A stretch of DNA of 64,000 nt from Verrucosispora sioxanthis. Its GTDB lineage: Bacteria > Actinomycetota > Actinomycetes > Mycobacteriales > Micromonosporaceae. Under the pieces are notes generated by a model. The model saw nothing but the letters and a program-made list of their open reading frames with translations, ran no database searches and was not told the DNA's origin. This document shows positions 17,032 to 25,337 of this stretch, piece after piece; position 1 is the first letter of the stretch; every line of letters begins with the position of its first letter. Location: positions 124,001 to 188,000 of the forward strand of contig NZ_SAIY01000009.1 in assembly GCF_010560025.1 (NCBI RefSeq), written 5' to 3'. Both the position numbers and the translations under genes were made by a program.

Positions 17032-18786
17032 ATGGCAGCACAGGAGTTCCGGCAACCGCCGCTCGCCGGCCTCGATCCGACCGTCGGCGGTGTCGACCCG
17101 GCGCTGCCGCTGTACGCGACGACGTTCGTGGTGGTCGACCTCGAGACCACCGGCGGCGCACCCGACGGCGGCGGCATCACCGAGATCGGCGCGGTCAAGG
17201 TGCGCGGCGGCGAGGAGCTGGGGGTGCTGGCCACCCTGGTCAACCCCGGGGTGCCGATCCCACCCTTCATCACCGTGCTGACCGGCATCACCCAGGCGAT
17301 GCTGCTGCCGGCGCCGCCGATCGAGCAGGTGCTGCCGAGTTTCCTGGAGTTCGTCTCGGACGCCGTACTGGTCGCCCACAACGCGCCGTACGACGTCGGC
17401 TTCCTCAAGGCGGCCTGCGCGAAGCACGGCTACCGCTGGCCGAACCCGCGGGTGCTGGACACCGCGGCGCTGGCCCGACGGGTGCTGCTGCGCGACGAGG
17501 TGCCCAACCGCAAGCTCGGCACCCTCGCCGCGTACTTCCGGGCGGCCACGCAGCCGACCCACCGGGCCCTGGACGACGCCCGGGCGACCGTCGACGTGCT
17601 GCACGGGCTCATCGGCCGCCTCGGCGGGCACCGGGTCGACACCATCGGCGACGCCATCGAGTTCGCCCGCGCGGTCACCCCGACGCAGCGTCGCAAGCGG
17701 CACCTGGCCGACGGTCTGCCCCGCTCCCCCGGGGTCTACATCTTCCGGGCCGCCGACGAGCGACCGCTCTACATCGGCACCTCCCGGGACATCGCCACCC
17801 GGGTACGCAGCTACTTCACCGCCGCGGAGAAACGCGCCCGGATCTCGGAGATGCTGGCCGCCGCCGAGCGGGTGGAGGCGGTGGAGTGTGCGCACTCGCT
17901 GGAGGCCGAGGTGCGTGAGCTGCGGCTGATCGCGGCGCACGCGCCGCCGTACAACCGACGGTCGAAGTACCCGGAGCGGGTGGTCTGGCTGAAGCTGACC
18001 GACGGGCCGTACCCCAGGTTGTCGGTGGTCCGGGAGATTTCCCCGGGTGACCGCGCCTACCTCGGCCCGTTCACCTCACGGCGGGCCGCCGAGCTGGCCG
18101 CCGCCGGCTTCCACGACGCGGTGCCGCTGCGGCAGTGCACCCACCGGTTGTCGCTGCGTACCGTGACGCCGGCCTGCGCGCTGGCCGAGCTGGGCCGCTG
18201 CCCGGCACCCTGCGAGCACCGGATCTCACCCGAGGAGTACGACGCCCGGGCGGTCACGCCGTTCGCCACCGCCACCACGGGCGATCCACAGCCGGTGGTG
18301 GACGCCCTGCTCGCGCGGATCGAGGCGCTCTCGGCCGGCCAGCGCTACGAGGAGGCGGCCGCGCTGCGCTCCCGTCTCGCGGCGGTGCTGCGGGCCGCCG
18401 TACGCATGCAGCGGCTCGCCGCGCTGAGTGGGCTCGCCGAGGTGGCCGCCGCGCACCCGGCGGCCGGCGGCGGCTGGGAGCTGGCGCTGGTACGTCACGG
18501 CCGGCTCGCCGGCGCCGGGGTGTCGCCGCCCGGGGTCCATCCTCGACCGACGTTGACCGCCATCCGGGCCACCGCCGAGACGGTGCCGCCCGGGCACGGT
18601 CCGGTCCCGGCGGCCAGCCCGGAGGAGTCGGAGCGGATCCTGTCCTGGTTGGAGCGACCGGAGACCCGACTGGTCGAGATGTCCGCCGGTTGGTCCTCGC
18701 CGGTGGCCGGCGCGGCACGGTTCCGCGACCTGTTGACCAAGGCGGAGAGCGCGGCGTCCCGGCAACTCTGGTCCGAACGCTCATGA
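17032..18786 (+). CDS. DEDDh exonuclease fused to GIY-YIG/UvrC-like domain
   Basis: A 584-residue protein with two nuclease modules. Residues about 25-195: a DnaQ-like DEDDh 3'-5' exonuclease (VVVDLETTG, LVAHNAPYDVGFL, HRALDDARATVDVL). Residues about 225-310: a GIY-YIG domain (SPGVYIFRAADERPLYIGTS, EAEVRELRLI), then the Cys-containing UvrC-type segment CALAELGRCPAPCEH and a UVR-like helix (GQRYEEAAALRSRL). The UvrC C-terminal RNase H and HhH domains are absent. The same fusion exists in M. tuberculosis (Rv2191), so it is an actinobacterial family, probably in DNA repair. The ATG start at 17032 is a choice; GTG codons at 17002 and 17023 are in frame. Confidence 0.88.
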   Translation: MAAQEFRQPPLAGLDPTVGGVDPALPLYATTFVVVDLETTGGAPDGGGITEIGAVKVRGGEELGVLATLVNPGVPIPPFITVLTGITQAMLLPAPPIEQVLPSFLEFVSDAVLVAHNAPYDVGFLKAACAKHGYRWPNPRVLDTAALARRVLLRDEVPNRKLGTLAAYFRAATQPTHRALDDARATVDVLHGLIGRLGGHRVDTIGDAIEFARAVTPTQRRKRHLADGLPRSPGVYIFRAADERPLYIGTSRDIATRVRSYFTAAEKRARISEMLAAAERVEAVECAHSLEAEVRELRLIAAHAPPYNRRSKYPERVVWLKLTDGPYPRLSVVREISPGDRAYLGPFTSRRAAELAAAGFHDAVPLRQCTHRLSLRTVTPACALAELGRCPAPCEHRISPEEYDARAVTPFATATTGDPQPVVDALLARIEALSAGQRYEEAAALRSRLAAVLRAAVRMQRLAALSGLAEVAAAHPAAGGGWELALVRHGRLAGAGVSPPGVHPRPTLTAIRATAETVPPGHGPVPAASPEESERILSWLERPETRLVEMSAGWSSPVAGAARFRDLLTKAESAASRQLWSERS

Positions 18787-18906
18787 GCAACTGTCCGATC
18801 GGACTACGTCGACTCACTTACTCTGTTAAGGAAGTGCAGTCCTGCCCGTTTCGAGGGTCTGCTCCCGCTTGCCGGAATCCGGTGGTGGTGCAGCAGGCGT
18901 GAGGGG

Positions 18907-20703
18907 GTGTCCCAGGTGGACGTCAACGCCGGCCACGGCGGCGCCCTGGGCGGTGCGCTCCCGACACAGCCCGGCGAGCTGCCCCTGACCAGACGACTCC
19001 GATCGCTGCTGACCTGGCCGACCACCGAGACCGAACCGGTCGGCCAACTGGTACGCACCCACCGCGCCATCCACGCCGGCGCCGACCCGGCGGTGCTGCG
19101 CCGCGCGTACACCATCGCGGACAACATGCACCGCGGCCAGTTCCGCAAGAGCGGGGAGCCGTTCATCACCCACCCGCTGGCGGTCGCCCAGATCTGCGCG
19201 GAACTCGGCATGGACACCACCACTCTGGTCGCGGCGCTGCTGCACGACACGGTGGAGGACACCCGCTACACGTTGCAGGCCCTCGCGGAGGACTTCGACC
19301 ACGAGGTCGCCCACCTGGTCGACGGGGTGACCAAGTTCGACAAGGCGTTCTACGGGCAGGCCGCCGAGGCGGAGACCATCCGCAAGATGATCATCGCGGC
19401 CGGCAAGGACGTCCGGGTGCTCATCATCAAGCTCGCCGACCGGCTGCACAACATGCGCACCCTGGGCGTACGCTCGGCCGCCTCCCGCGAACGGATCGCC
19501 CGCAAGACCCAGGAGGTGCTGGTACCGCTCTGCGACCGGCTGGGTATCCAGACCCTCAAACGGGAGCTGGACGACGTGGTGCTGCTGCACCTCGAGCCGG
19601 ACGAGCACGCCCGCATCGCGCGGCACGTGCACGACCGGCCCGGCTGGGACAGCTACCTCACCGAGGTGGTCGCCCAGGCCAGGGTGGCGCTACGGCGCAG
19701 CCGGGTCGACGCCGAGGTCGCCCCGCGACCCCGGCACCTCTACTCGATCTGGAAGGACACCGTGGCCGGCGGCCACACCGCTCCGTTCGACCTGCCCCGG
19801 ATCACCATCGTGGTCGACGGTCCGCCGACCGACTGTTACGCGGCGCTCGGTGCCGTGCACGGCCTCTGGCGGCCGGTGCCGGGCCGGTTCAAGGACTTCA
19901 TCGCCTCACCGAAGAACAACCTCTACCGGTCCCTGCACACGAGCGTCTGCGGGCCGAAGAACCGCACCGTCGAGGTGCTGATCCGCACGACGGAGATGCA
20001 CCGCGCGGCCGAGTACGGGGTGGCCGCCGACTTCCGCTTCCCCCGCTCCGGCGGGGCCACGGCCCGCTCGGGGCAGCTCGACTGGCTGCGCCGGGTGCTG
20101 GACTGGGAGCAGGATGCCGCCGACCCGGCCCAGTTCCTGCACTCGCTGCGCTGCGACCTGTCCGAGGCGCAGATCCAGGTGGTCGCCGAGGGGCGGCAGA
20201 TCGTGCTGCCGGCCGGTGCCACCCCGGTCGACCTGGCCTACGAGCTCGGTACCGACCGGGGTGACCGGTGTCTGGCGGCCCGGGTCAACGGTCGGCTGGT
20301 GCCGCTCTCCTCCGAGCTCGAGGAGGGTGACGTGGTGGAGATCTTCACCGAGACCGACGAGGAGAGCAGCCTCGACGCCGAGGTGGCCCCGCGTGGGCCG
20401 CGTCGTGAGTGGCTGGGGTTCGTCAAGTCACCACACGCCCAGATGCAGATCAACAGGTGGTTCGCCGAGCACAGCGAGCCGGGGATCTCGATCAGCGACA
20501 AGGTACGCCTGGGCCGGGCCACCATCGGGCTGGCCCTGCGCCGGTACAACCGGGGGCTGGCCAGCGATCTGCCGCTGCTGCGCCTGTCGGAGGAACTCGG
20601 CTACCCGGATCTGGAAACGCTGCTGGTCGCGGTCTTCGACCGGGTCATCGAGCCGGACGCCGTGGTGCGCCAACTCATCGACCTCGTCGACCACCGTCAG
20701 TGA
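18907..20703 (+). CDS. Short RelA/SpoT homologue (RshA-like, HD + synthetase + TGS)
   Basis: A 598-residue RSH protein. The HD hydrolase domain is intact (RKSGEPFITHPLAV, LLHDTVEDT, IIKLADRLHNMRTLG), so ppGpp hydrolysis is likely. The synthetase region keeps RFKDFIASPKNNLYRSLHT and VEVLIRTTEMHRAAEYG. The early motif reads RPRHLYSIWKD where Rel has RPKHxYSI, and DLPRITIVVDG replaces the DLxGxR motif, so synthesis may be weak. A TGS domain (about 425-490) follows. The ACT and zinc-finger regions of full Rel (over 700 residues) are absent. It resembles the second, RshA-type RSH of streptomycetes; a full-length Rel is expected elsewhere. The GTG follows GAGGGG. Confidence 0.85.
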   Translation: MSQVDVNAGHGGALGGALPTQPGELPLTRRLRSLLTWPTTETEPVGQLVRTHRAIHAGADPAVLRRAYTIADNMHRGQFRKSGEPFITHPLAVAQICAELGMDTTTLVAALLHDTVEDTRYTLQALAEDFDHEVAHLVDGVTKFDKAFYGQAAEAETIRKMIIAAGKDVRVLIIKLADRLHNMRTLGVRSAASRERIARKTQEVLVPLCDRLGIQTLKRELDDVVLLHLEPDEHARIARHVHDRPGWDSYLTEVVAQARVALRRSRVDAEVAPRPRHLYSIWKDTVAGGHTAPFDLPRITIVVDGPPTDCYAALGAVHGLWRPVPGRFKDFIASPKNNLYRSLHTSVCGPKNRTVEVLIRTTEMHRAAEYGVAADFRFPRSGGATARSGQLDWLRRVLDWEQDAADPAQFLHSLRCDLSEAQIQVVAEGRQIVLPAGATPVDLAYELGTDRGDRCLAARVNGRLVPLSSELEEGDVVEIFTETDEESSLDAEVAPRGPRREWLGFVKSPHAQMQINRWFAEHSEPGISISDKVRLGRATIGLALRRYNRGLASDLPLLRLSEELGYPDLETLLVAVFDRVIEPDAVVRQLIDLVDHRQ

Positions 20704-20765
20704 CCGACCCGGCCCCACCCGGTACTCGGCGTGGTCCTCGTGGCGCGAGCGGGCCGCACGGCCAC

Positions 20766-20771
20766 TAGCCT
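20766..20771 (+). promoter_or_regulatory. -10 box (TAGCCT) of a leaderless promoter for the NUDIX gene
   Basis: TAGCCT ends 6 nt before the ATG at 20778. No RBS lies between, so the transcript probably begins at the start codon. Confidence 0.5.
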
Positions 20772-20777
20772 GGAGTC

Positions 20778-21320
20778 ATGATCCCCCGTACCCGCCGCAC
20801 CGGACGCGCCGTCGCGTACCAGGTCTTCTACCGGCTGCCGCTGCCGGTCCGACGTCGGCTGGTCCGGATGGCCGTGCCGAAGTACATCGTCGGTGCCGTC
20901 ACCCTGCTCCGCGACAGTGAGGCCTCGGGCGCGGGTCGGTTGCTGCTGCTGCGGCAGCCGCCGGGCCGGGGATGGACCCTGCCGGCGGGGTTGCTGCAAC
21001 GCGGCGAGAACCCGGCCGTCGGTGCCGCCCGGGAGTTGTACGAGGAGACCGGGGTCCGGCTCTCCCCCACCCGACTCACCCCGGCGGCACCCAACGCCAT
21101 CGTGCACGCCAAGGGATGGGTGGACGTGGTGTTCACCGCCGAGGTGCCGGCCTCGCGCACCGAGCTGACCGTCGACGGTGCCGAGGTCTTCGAAGCCGCC
21201 TGGCACCCGCTGGACGACCTGCCGAAGCTGACCTGGCCGACCGCCCGCCTGCTGGCCTACTACGACATCGGTCCGCTGGCCGGGCAGTTCCCGCCGCCGC
21301 TGCCCGACACGACGCCGTGA
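20778..21320 (+). CDS. NUDIX hydrolase
   Basis: A 180-residue protein with a complete Nudix box G-x5-E-x7-REL-x-EE-x-GV (GLLQRGE followed by RELYEETGV, residues about 75-98). These enzymes cleave nucleoside diphosphates linked to another group; the substrate is not readable here. An N-terminal basic amphipathic segment (RRTGRAVAYQVFYRLPLPVRRRL) precedes the fold. The stop overlaps the GTG of the nucleotidyltransferase (GTGA), so the two are co-translated. The start is supported by a TAGCCT box 6 nt upstream. Confidence 0.9.
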   Translation: MIPRTRRTGRAVAYQVFYRLPLPVRRRLVRMAVPKYIVGAVTLLRDSEASGAGRLLLLRQPPGRGWTLPAGLLQRGENPAVGAARELYEETGVRLSPTRLTPAAPNAIVHAKGWVDVVFTAEVPASRTELTVDGAEVFEAAWHPLDDLPKLTWPTARLLAYYDIGPLAGQFPPPLPDTTP

Positions 21321-22202
21321 CCCGGCCCGAGGGTGCGGCGAGCGGCGGTCGGCCCACCGCGTCCTCCGACGGCATCTGCGCGGTGGTGCTCGCCGCCGGC
21401 GAGGGCACCCGGCTGCGCCCGCTGACCGAGCGGGTACCGAAGGCGTCTGCCCGGTGGGCAACGTGTCCCTGCTGGACCGGGCGCTGGCTCGGCTCGCCGG
21501 GCTCGGCCTGACCGGCCCGGCCTCGGTCGCGGTGAACGCCTGCTACCTGGGTGACCAGGTGGTGCGGCGGACAGGTGCGCGGGCGCACCTGTCGGTGGAG
21601 CCGGGCAGCCCGCTCGGCACCGCCGGCGGCGTGGGGCGGCTGCGGGACTGGATCGACGGCCGGGCGTGCTGGTCGGCAACGCCGACGCCTACCTGGCCGA
21701 CCCGGCGGCACCGCCCGGCCCCGACATCGCCGCGCTGCTGGCCGGCTGGGACGGCGAATCGGTGCGCCTGCTCGGGCAGCCGGCCGCCGACCCGACCGCG
21801 CCGGGCACCTTCGACGGGCACGTCTTCACCGGGTTCTCCCTGTTGCCGTGGCGGCTGGTCCGCGACCTGCCCGCCACCTTCGGCGACCTGGTACGCGCGG
21901 TGTGGCGTCCGGCCGAGGCCGCCGGTCGGCTGACCGTGGTCGGCTACCGGGGCACCTTCATCGACACCGGCACCCCGGCCGACTACCTCGCCGCGAACCT
22001 GCACGCCGCCGGCGACGGCTGCCTGATCGACGCGGCCGCCACGGTCACCGGCACCTGTCACCGTTGCGTGGTGGGCGCGGGTGCCACCGTCCGGGGCACG
22101 GTCAGCCGCAGCGTGATCTGGCCGGACGCCGTCGTCGGCGCCGAGGAGCACCTGCGCGACGTGATCCGGGCCGGTGCCGACCTGACCGTCCCGGCGGCCT
22201 GA
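21317..22202 (+). CDS. Sugar-phosphate nucleotidyltransferase (NDP-sugar pyrophosphorylase), frameshifted twice
   Basis: About 295 residues read through three frames. Frame one begins at the GTG overlapping the NUDIX stop and holds the signature AVVLAAGEGTRLRPLTERVPKA. A base is missing near 21445 (PKALCPVGNVSLLDRAL restored), and another near 21668 (GRAVLVGNADAYLAD restored). The third frame holds FTGFSLLP, FIDTGTPADYLAAN and a C-terminal left-handed beta-helix tail (VTGTCHRCVVGAGATVRGTV). The layout resembles mannose-1-phosphate guanylyltransferases and GlmU-like enzymes, but the sugar cannot be assigned. Both breaks are loss of one base in a G/C run. Confidence 0.8.
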
Positions 22203-22243
22203 CTCGTCGACGCACCAAGGCCGGACCCAACGTGCCCGGTTTA

Positions 22244-22283
22244 CAGAAAAGTCTTTGCATAAGCTTTTCTGCGAAGCTATGTT
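22244..22283 (+). promoter_or_regulatory. ArsR-type operator overlapping a leaderless promoter
   Basis: A perfect inverted repeat CAGAAAAG (22244-22251) / CTTTTCTG (22264-22271) with a 12-nt spacer overlies a promoter with -35 TTGCAT (22255-22260), a 17-bp spacer and -10 TATGTT (22278-22283). The ATG of the regulator is 7 nt beyond the -10, with no RBS. A dimeric repressor bound here would cover the -35 and spacer. This AT-rich patch stands out in GC-rich DNA. Confidence 0.7.
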
Positions 22284-22290
22284 GCCCGGC

Positions 22291-22869
22291 ATGACCGATC
22301 CTCGCCAGGAACGACGGGTATCCGATCCCGCGGACCTCAAAGCGGTGGCGCACCCTCTCCGGGTGCGGCTGCTGGCGGCTCTGCGGGAGCACGGCCCGGC
22401 CACGGCCACCGAGCTCGCCCGCCTGCTCGACACCGAGTCCGGATCGACCAGCTACCACCTACGCGTACTGGCCCGGCACGGGTTCGTCACGGAGTCCGCG
22501 CTCGGGCGTCGACATCCCCGAGAACGGCGCTGGGCCGCCGTACACCTCACGACCGGTTGGAGCAACACCGAGCTCTCCGCGAGTGATGCCGGTCGGCAGG
22601 CTGCGGCGATGATGCGGCGTCGACAGGTCGAGGTGCTCGTCGGCGATGTCGAGCACTTCGAGGCGCACCTGGACGACCTGGATCCGGAGTGGGTGGAGGC
22701 GGCAGGTATCGGCGATGTCGTGACTCGGCTCAGCCGCTCCTCGGTGGCCGAGTTGTGGGACCGCTTCTATGCCCACCTCGACGAGCTGAGAGCACGGGAC
22801 GAAGCCGATCCGACCGCGGTCACCGTGTCCATCGTGGTGGCCGGTTTTCCGCGCACCGAACGCCGATGA
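22291..22869 (+). CDS. ArsR-family winged-helix transcriptional regulator
   Basis: A 192-residue regulator. The N-terminal winged helix reads AVAHPLRVRLLAALREHGPATATELARLL, then SGSTSYHLRVLARHGFV, the recognition helix of ArsR-type HTH_20 proteins. The C-terminal half is helical and acidic (VEHFEAHLDDLDPEWVEAAG) and probably forms the dimer/ligand part. No metal-binding Cys cluster is seen, so the signal is not an obvious metal. The ATG at 22291 is leaderless. The gene overlaps the MFS gene by ATGA, so the pair is co-translated; the regulator probably represses its own transporter operon through the palindrome just upstream. Confidence 0.88.
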   Translation: MTDPRQERRVSDPADLKAVAHPLRVRLLAALREHGPATATELARLLDTESGSTSYHLRVLARHGFVTESALGRRHPRERRWAAVHLTTGWSNTELSASDAGRQAAAMMRRRQVEVLVGDVEHFEAHLDDLDPEWVEAAGIGDVVTRLSRSSVAELWDRFYAHLDELRARDEADPTAVTVSIVVAGFPRTERR

Positions 22870-24164
22870 GCATCGACGCTGCCCGGCGTCGGTACGCATC
22901 GCTGAACTTTCTCCTGTGGCTGCCGACCGGGCTCTATCTGGTGCCCCTCGTACTGCTGATGCTCGACCGTGGCTTGTCGGTACCCACGATCGCGCTCGTC
23001 ACCGCGGTGTACGGTCTCACGGTCGCGCTGCTCGAACTGCCCACCGGAGGGCTGACGGACGCGATCGGCCGCCGCCCCGTTCTCGTCGCCTCGGCGGTGG
23101 CCGGCGCCGGCGGCCTGCTGTTGCTGGGCCTGGCCGACACGGTCGCACTGTTTCTGGCCTCCGCGGTGCTGCGCGGCGTCGCCCGCGCGCTGTCGACCGG
23201 GCCGCTGGAAGCGTGGTACGTCGACACCGTGCACGCGCAGGCCGACCGCGATGTCGACCTGACCACCGGACTGGCTCGCGGTGAGGTCGCCGGGTCGCTG
23301 GCACTGGCGGTCGGCACGCTCGCTGGCGGTCTACTGCCGCTGGCCCTGGGTGACACCGGCGCGCTTCCGGCCCTGGCAGTGCCGGTGCTGACAGCGGCCG
23401 GGGTCGAGGCGCTGCGGGCCCTGGTGACGGTCCGGCTGCCCGAGCCGCCGCGCCCGCGTCTGAGGATGGCGGCCGTCGTGCGTCGCGTGCCCGCCGGCGT
23501 CGTCGCTGGGCTGCAGGTTTCGGCGCGGGACCGGGTACTGGCCCGGGTGTTGCTCGCGGCCGGCGGAGCGGGTGTCGCGCTGGGTGCCATCGAACTTCTC
23601 ACCCCGGCCTGGCTGGCCGAGCTGACCAGCGGCCCGACCGCCGCCGCCACGTACGCGGTGGTGGCAGCCACAGGTTTCGGCGCCGACGCCGTAGGGGGGA
23701 TGATCGCGGGTTGGACGGTGCGTACCTGCGGATCACACGCGCGGGCGGCAGCGACCGGAGCGGTCGTGTCCGCACTGTCCATGCTCGGACTCGCCGGTTG
23801 CGCCCTCCTGCGGGGGCCGGGTGCCATGACGCTCGCCGGGCTCGCTTACTGCCTGATGTTCCTCGGTCTCGGCGCGGCCTTTCCGGCACAGGCGAAGCTG
23901 CTCCACGACCGCGTCGAGGCGACCGAACGCGCCACCGTGCTGTCTGTACAGTCACTACTCATGCAGGTCGTGGTGGCGACGGGGCTACCGCTGATCGGCT
24001 GGCAGGCCACCCGGCACGGTGTCGAAGCGGGTTACCTGATCGGCGCGGCGGTGCTGTTCGCGTCCGCCGCCCTTTTCGTGCGCCTGCCCGGCGCAGCCCC
24101 GCACGGCGCTGCTGGCACAGCGCCTAGCATGGGCGAGTACGCCGACGAACGGAGAGTCCCGTGA
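22866..24164 (+). CDS. MFS transporter
   Basis: A 432-residue integral membrane protein with about 12 hydrophobic helices. The loop 2-3 motif of the major facilitator superfamily is present as LPTGGLTDAIGRRPVL. No signal peptide. The start is the ATG at 22866 that overlaps the ArsR stop (ATGA); earlier in-frame codons lie inside the ArsR gene. Neighbour logic (ArsR repressor plus exporter) suggests efflux of a small toxic compound or drug. Its end overlaps the GTG of the Lrp-like gene. Confidence 0.88.
   Translation: MSIDAARRRYASLNFLLWLPTGLYLVPLVLLMLDRGLSVPTIALVTAVYGLTVALLELPTGGLTDAIGRRPVLVASAVAGAGGLLLLGLADTVALFLASAVLRGVARALSTGPLEAWYVDTVHAQADRDVDLTTGLARGEVAGSLALAVGTLAGGLLPLALGDTGALPALAVPVLTAAGVEALRALVTVRLPEPPRPRLRMAAVVRRVPAGVVAGLQVSARDRVLARVLLAAGGAGVALGAIELLTPAWLAELTSGPTAAATYAVVAATGFGADAVGGMIAGWTVRTCGSHARAAATGAVVSALSMLGLAGCALLRGPGAMTLAGLAYCLMFLGLGAAFPAQAKLLHDRVEATERATVLSVQSLLMQVVVATGLPLIGWQATRHGVEAGYLIGAAVLFASAALFVRLPGAAPHGAAGTAPSMGEYADERRVP
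24125..24130 (+). promoter_or_regulatory. Possible -10 box (TAGCAT) for the Lrp-like gene
   Basis: TAGCAT inside the 3' end of the MFS gene lies 30 nt before the GTG at 24161, which has its own GGAGAG ribosome-binding site. This would allow the conserved Lrp-like gene to be expressed without the ArsR-controlled promoter. No good -35 is seen. Confidence 0.35.
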
Positions 24165-24448
24165 TCACCGCGATCGTGCTGATCGACTGCGCCACCGACT
24201 CGATCCCCGAGGTGGCCGAGGCACTGGCCAACCTGCCGGGGGTGAGCGAGGTCTACTCGGTGGCCGGGCACGTCGACCTGATCGCCATGGTCCGGGTCCG
24301 CGAGTTCGACGAGATCGCCCAGATCATCGCGGGCAGCATCTCGAAGGTGCCCGGCGTGCTCAACACCGAATCGCACATCGCCTTCCGCGCGTACTCGCGG
24401 CACGACCTGGAGGAAGCCTTCGCCATCGGCCTGGGCAGCACCGACTGA
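24161..24448 (+). CDS. Stand-alone Lrp/AsnC ligand-binding (RAM) domain protein
   Basis: A 95-residue protein consisting only of the effector-binding/oligomerisation domain of Lrp/AsnC regulators, with no DNA-binding helix-turn-helix. It begins ITAIVLIDCATDSIPEVAEAL and contains the typical GVSEVYSVAGHVDLIAMV core and NTESHIAFRAYS end. Such proteins form beta-alpha-beta rings that bind amino acids; some modulate partner regulators. The same short protein lies near the qcr operon in other actinomycetes. The GTG overlaps the MFS stop, with GGAGAG upstream. Confidence 0.87.
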   Translation: MITAIVLIDCATDSIPEVAEALANLPGVSEVYSVAGHVDLIAMVRVREFDEIAQIIAGSISKVPGVLNTESHIAFRAYSRHDLEEAFAIGLGSTD

Positions 24449-24480
24449 GCCGGCCCACCCCACAGGGGGTGGACCGGCTC
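24447..24480 (+). terminator. Hairpin terminator between convergent genes
   Basis: The inverted repeat GAGCCGG-x-CCACCCC / GGGGTGG-x-CCGGCTC (one mismatch, 4-nt loop) begins inside the stop codon of the Lrp-like gene. The DUF4142 gene on the other strand ends at 24497, so it can serve both directions. Confidence 0.8.
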
Positions 24481-24496
24481 GGCTCGTACCGCCGAA

Positions 24497-25171
24497 TCAG
24501 CTCTGCTGCGGCACCGGGGTCTCGGTGACGGTGCCACCGGGCACCGGCTCCTCGGTGAAGGTCTCACCCGGGGCCGGCGTGGTGCCACCCGGAGCCGGGA
24601 CGGTGCCACCCGGGCTGGCCGTGCCGCTCGGGCTGGTCTCCGGGACCGGGATGCCGAGTTCCTCGGCCAGCATCACCAGGGCGTCGTAGTGCGCCTGCAG
24701 GACCGGCAGCGCGGTCTGCGCCAGCTGGACCACCTGCGGCTCGGTGCCCTGTGAGATCTCCGTCTGGGTCGCCTGGATGGCCTGGACGTGGCCGGCCAGT
24801 TCCTGGGTCACCCAGAGCCGGTCGAACTCCTCGCCGCTGGCGTTGTTGAGCTGGTCGAGACCGGCCTGCTGTTCCGTGGTGGGTTCGCTCGGCAGGTCGA
24901 CGTTCAGCTGTCCGGCCAGGTCCTGCACCGACTGGTCCAGTTCGGTGTGGTCCGTGACGAACTGCTGCCCCAGCTCCTTGACCTGCTGGTTCTGACCCTT
25001 CTGCTGGGCCAGTTCACCGGCGGCGATCTCGTACAGGTTGACCTGGTGGACCGCCTGCAGGTACTGGGTGTCCTGTTCCGACGGCTGTGCCGCCGCCTGC
25101 GCCGCCGCCGCGGGTGCGACCCCCACCAGCACCAGCGCGGCCAGCAGGCCGAGGCGTTTGATACCCAACAT
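24497..25171 (-). CDS. Secreted DUF4142 (ferritin-like) protein
   Basis: A 224-residue exported protein. The signal peptide is clear: basic start IKRLG, hydrophobic core LLAALVLVGVAPAAA, AxA cleavage after AQA around residue 27. The mature part (about 35-165) is the helical DUF4142 fold (YLQAVHQVNLYEIAAGELAQ, QFVTDHTELD, HYDALVMLAEELGI), a four-helix bundle related to ferritin-like proteins. The last 50 residues are a Pro/Gly/Thr tail with near repeats (GGTVPAPGGTTPAPG). The ATG follows GGGGAGGAAGC. The promoter region contains a sigma-B-like motif (25205-25228), consistent with stress induction. Role unknown. Confidence 0.88.
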   Translation of the reverse strand: MLGIKRLGLLAALVLVGVAPAAAAQAAAQPSEQDTQYLQAVHQVNLYEIAAGELAQQKGQNQQVKELGQQFVTDHTELDQSVQDLAGQLNVDLPSEPTTEQQAGLDQLNNASGEEFDRLWVTQELAGHVQAIQATQTEISQGTEPQVVQLAQTALPVLQAHYDALVMLAEELGIPVPETSPSGTASPGGTVPAPGGTTPAPGETFTEEPVPGGTVTETPVPQQS

Positions 25172-25204
25172 GCTTCCTCCCCGTTGAGACGTTGGACCGC
25201 ACGG

Positions 25205-25228
25205 ATACCCGGCTGACCGGGGTTATTC
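25205..25228 (-). promoter_or_regulatory. Sigma-B/SigF-type stress promoter for the DUF4142 gene
   Basis: Reading leftward, GAAT (25228-25225), 14 nt, GGGTAT (25210-25205) fits the actinomycete alternative sigma consensus GNNT-N14-16-GGGTAY. The transcription start would fall about 25 nt before the ATG at 25171, leaving room for its RBS. Confidence 0.5.
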
Positions 25229-25283
25229 CTGCGATCCGGCGACGGCGGGAAGCGATGACGACGTCCGGATGCGGCGAAACGGG

Positions 25284-25320
25284 CGTGGCGCCCGCCGGAG
25301 CAGGTCCGACGGGCGCCACG
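25284..25320 (-). terminator. Hairpin terminator of the ctaE-qcrCAB operon
   Basis: Perfect 11-bp inverted repeat CGTGGCGCCCG / CGGGCGCCACG with a 15-nt loop, 18 nt beyond the qcrB stop codon. Confidence 0.7.
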
Positions 25321-25337
25321 TCAAATTACGACGGATC

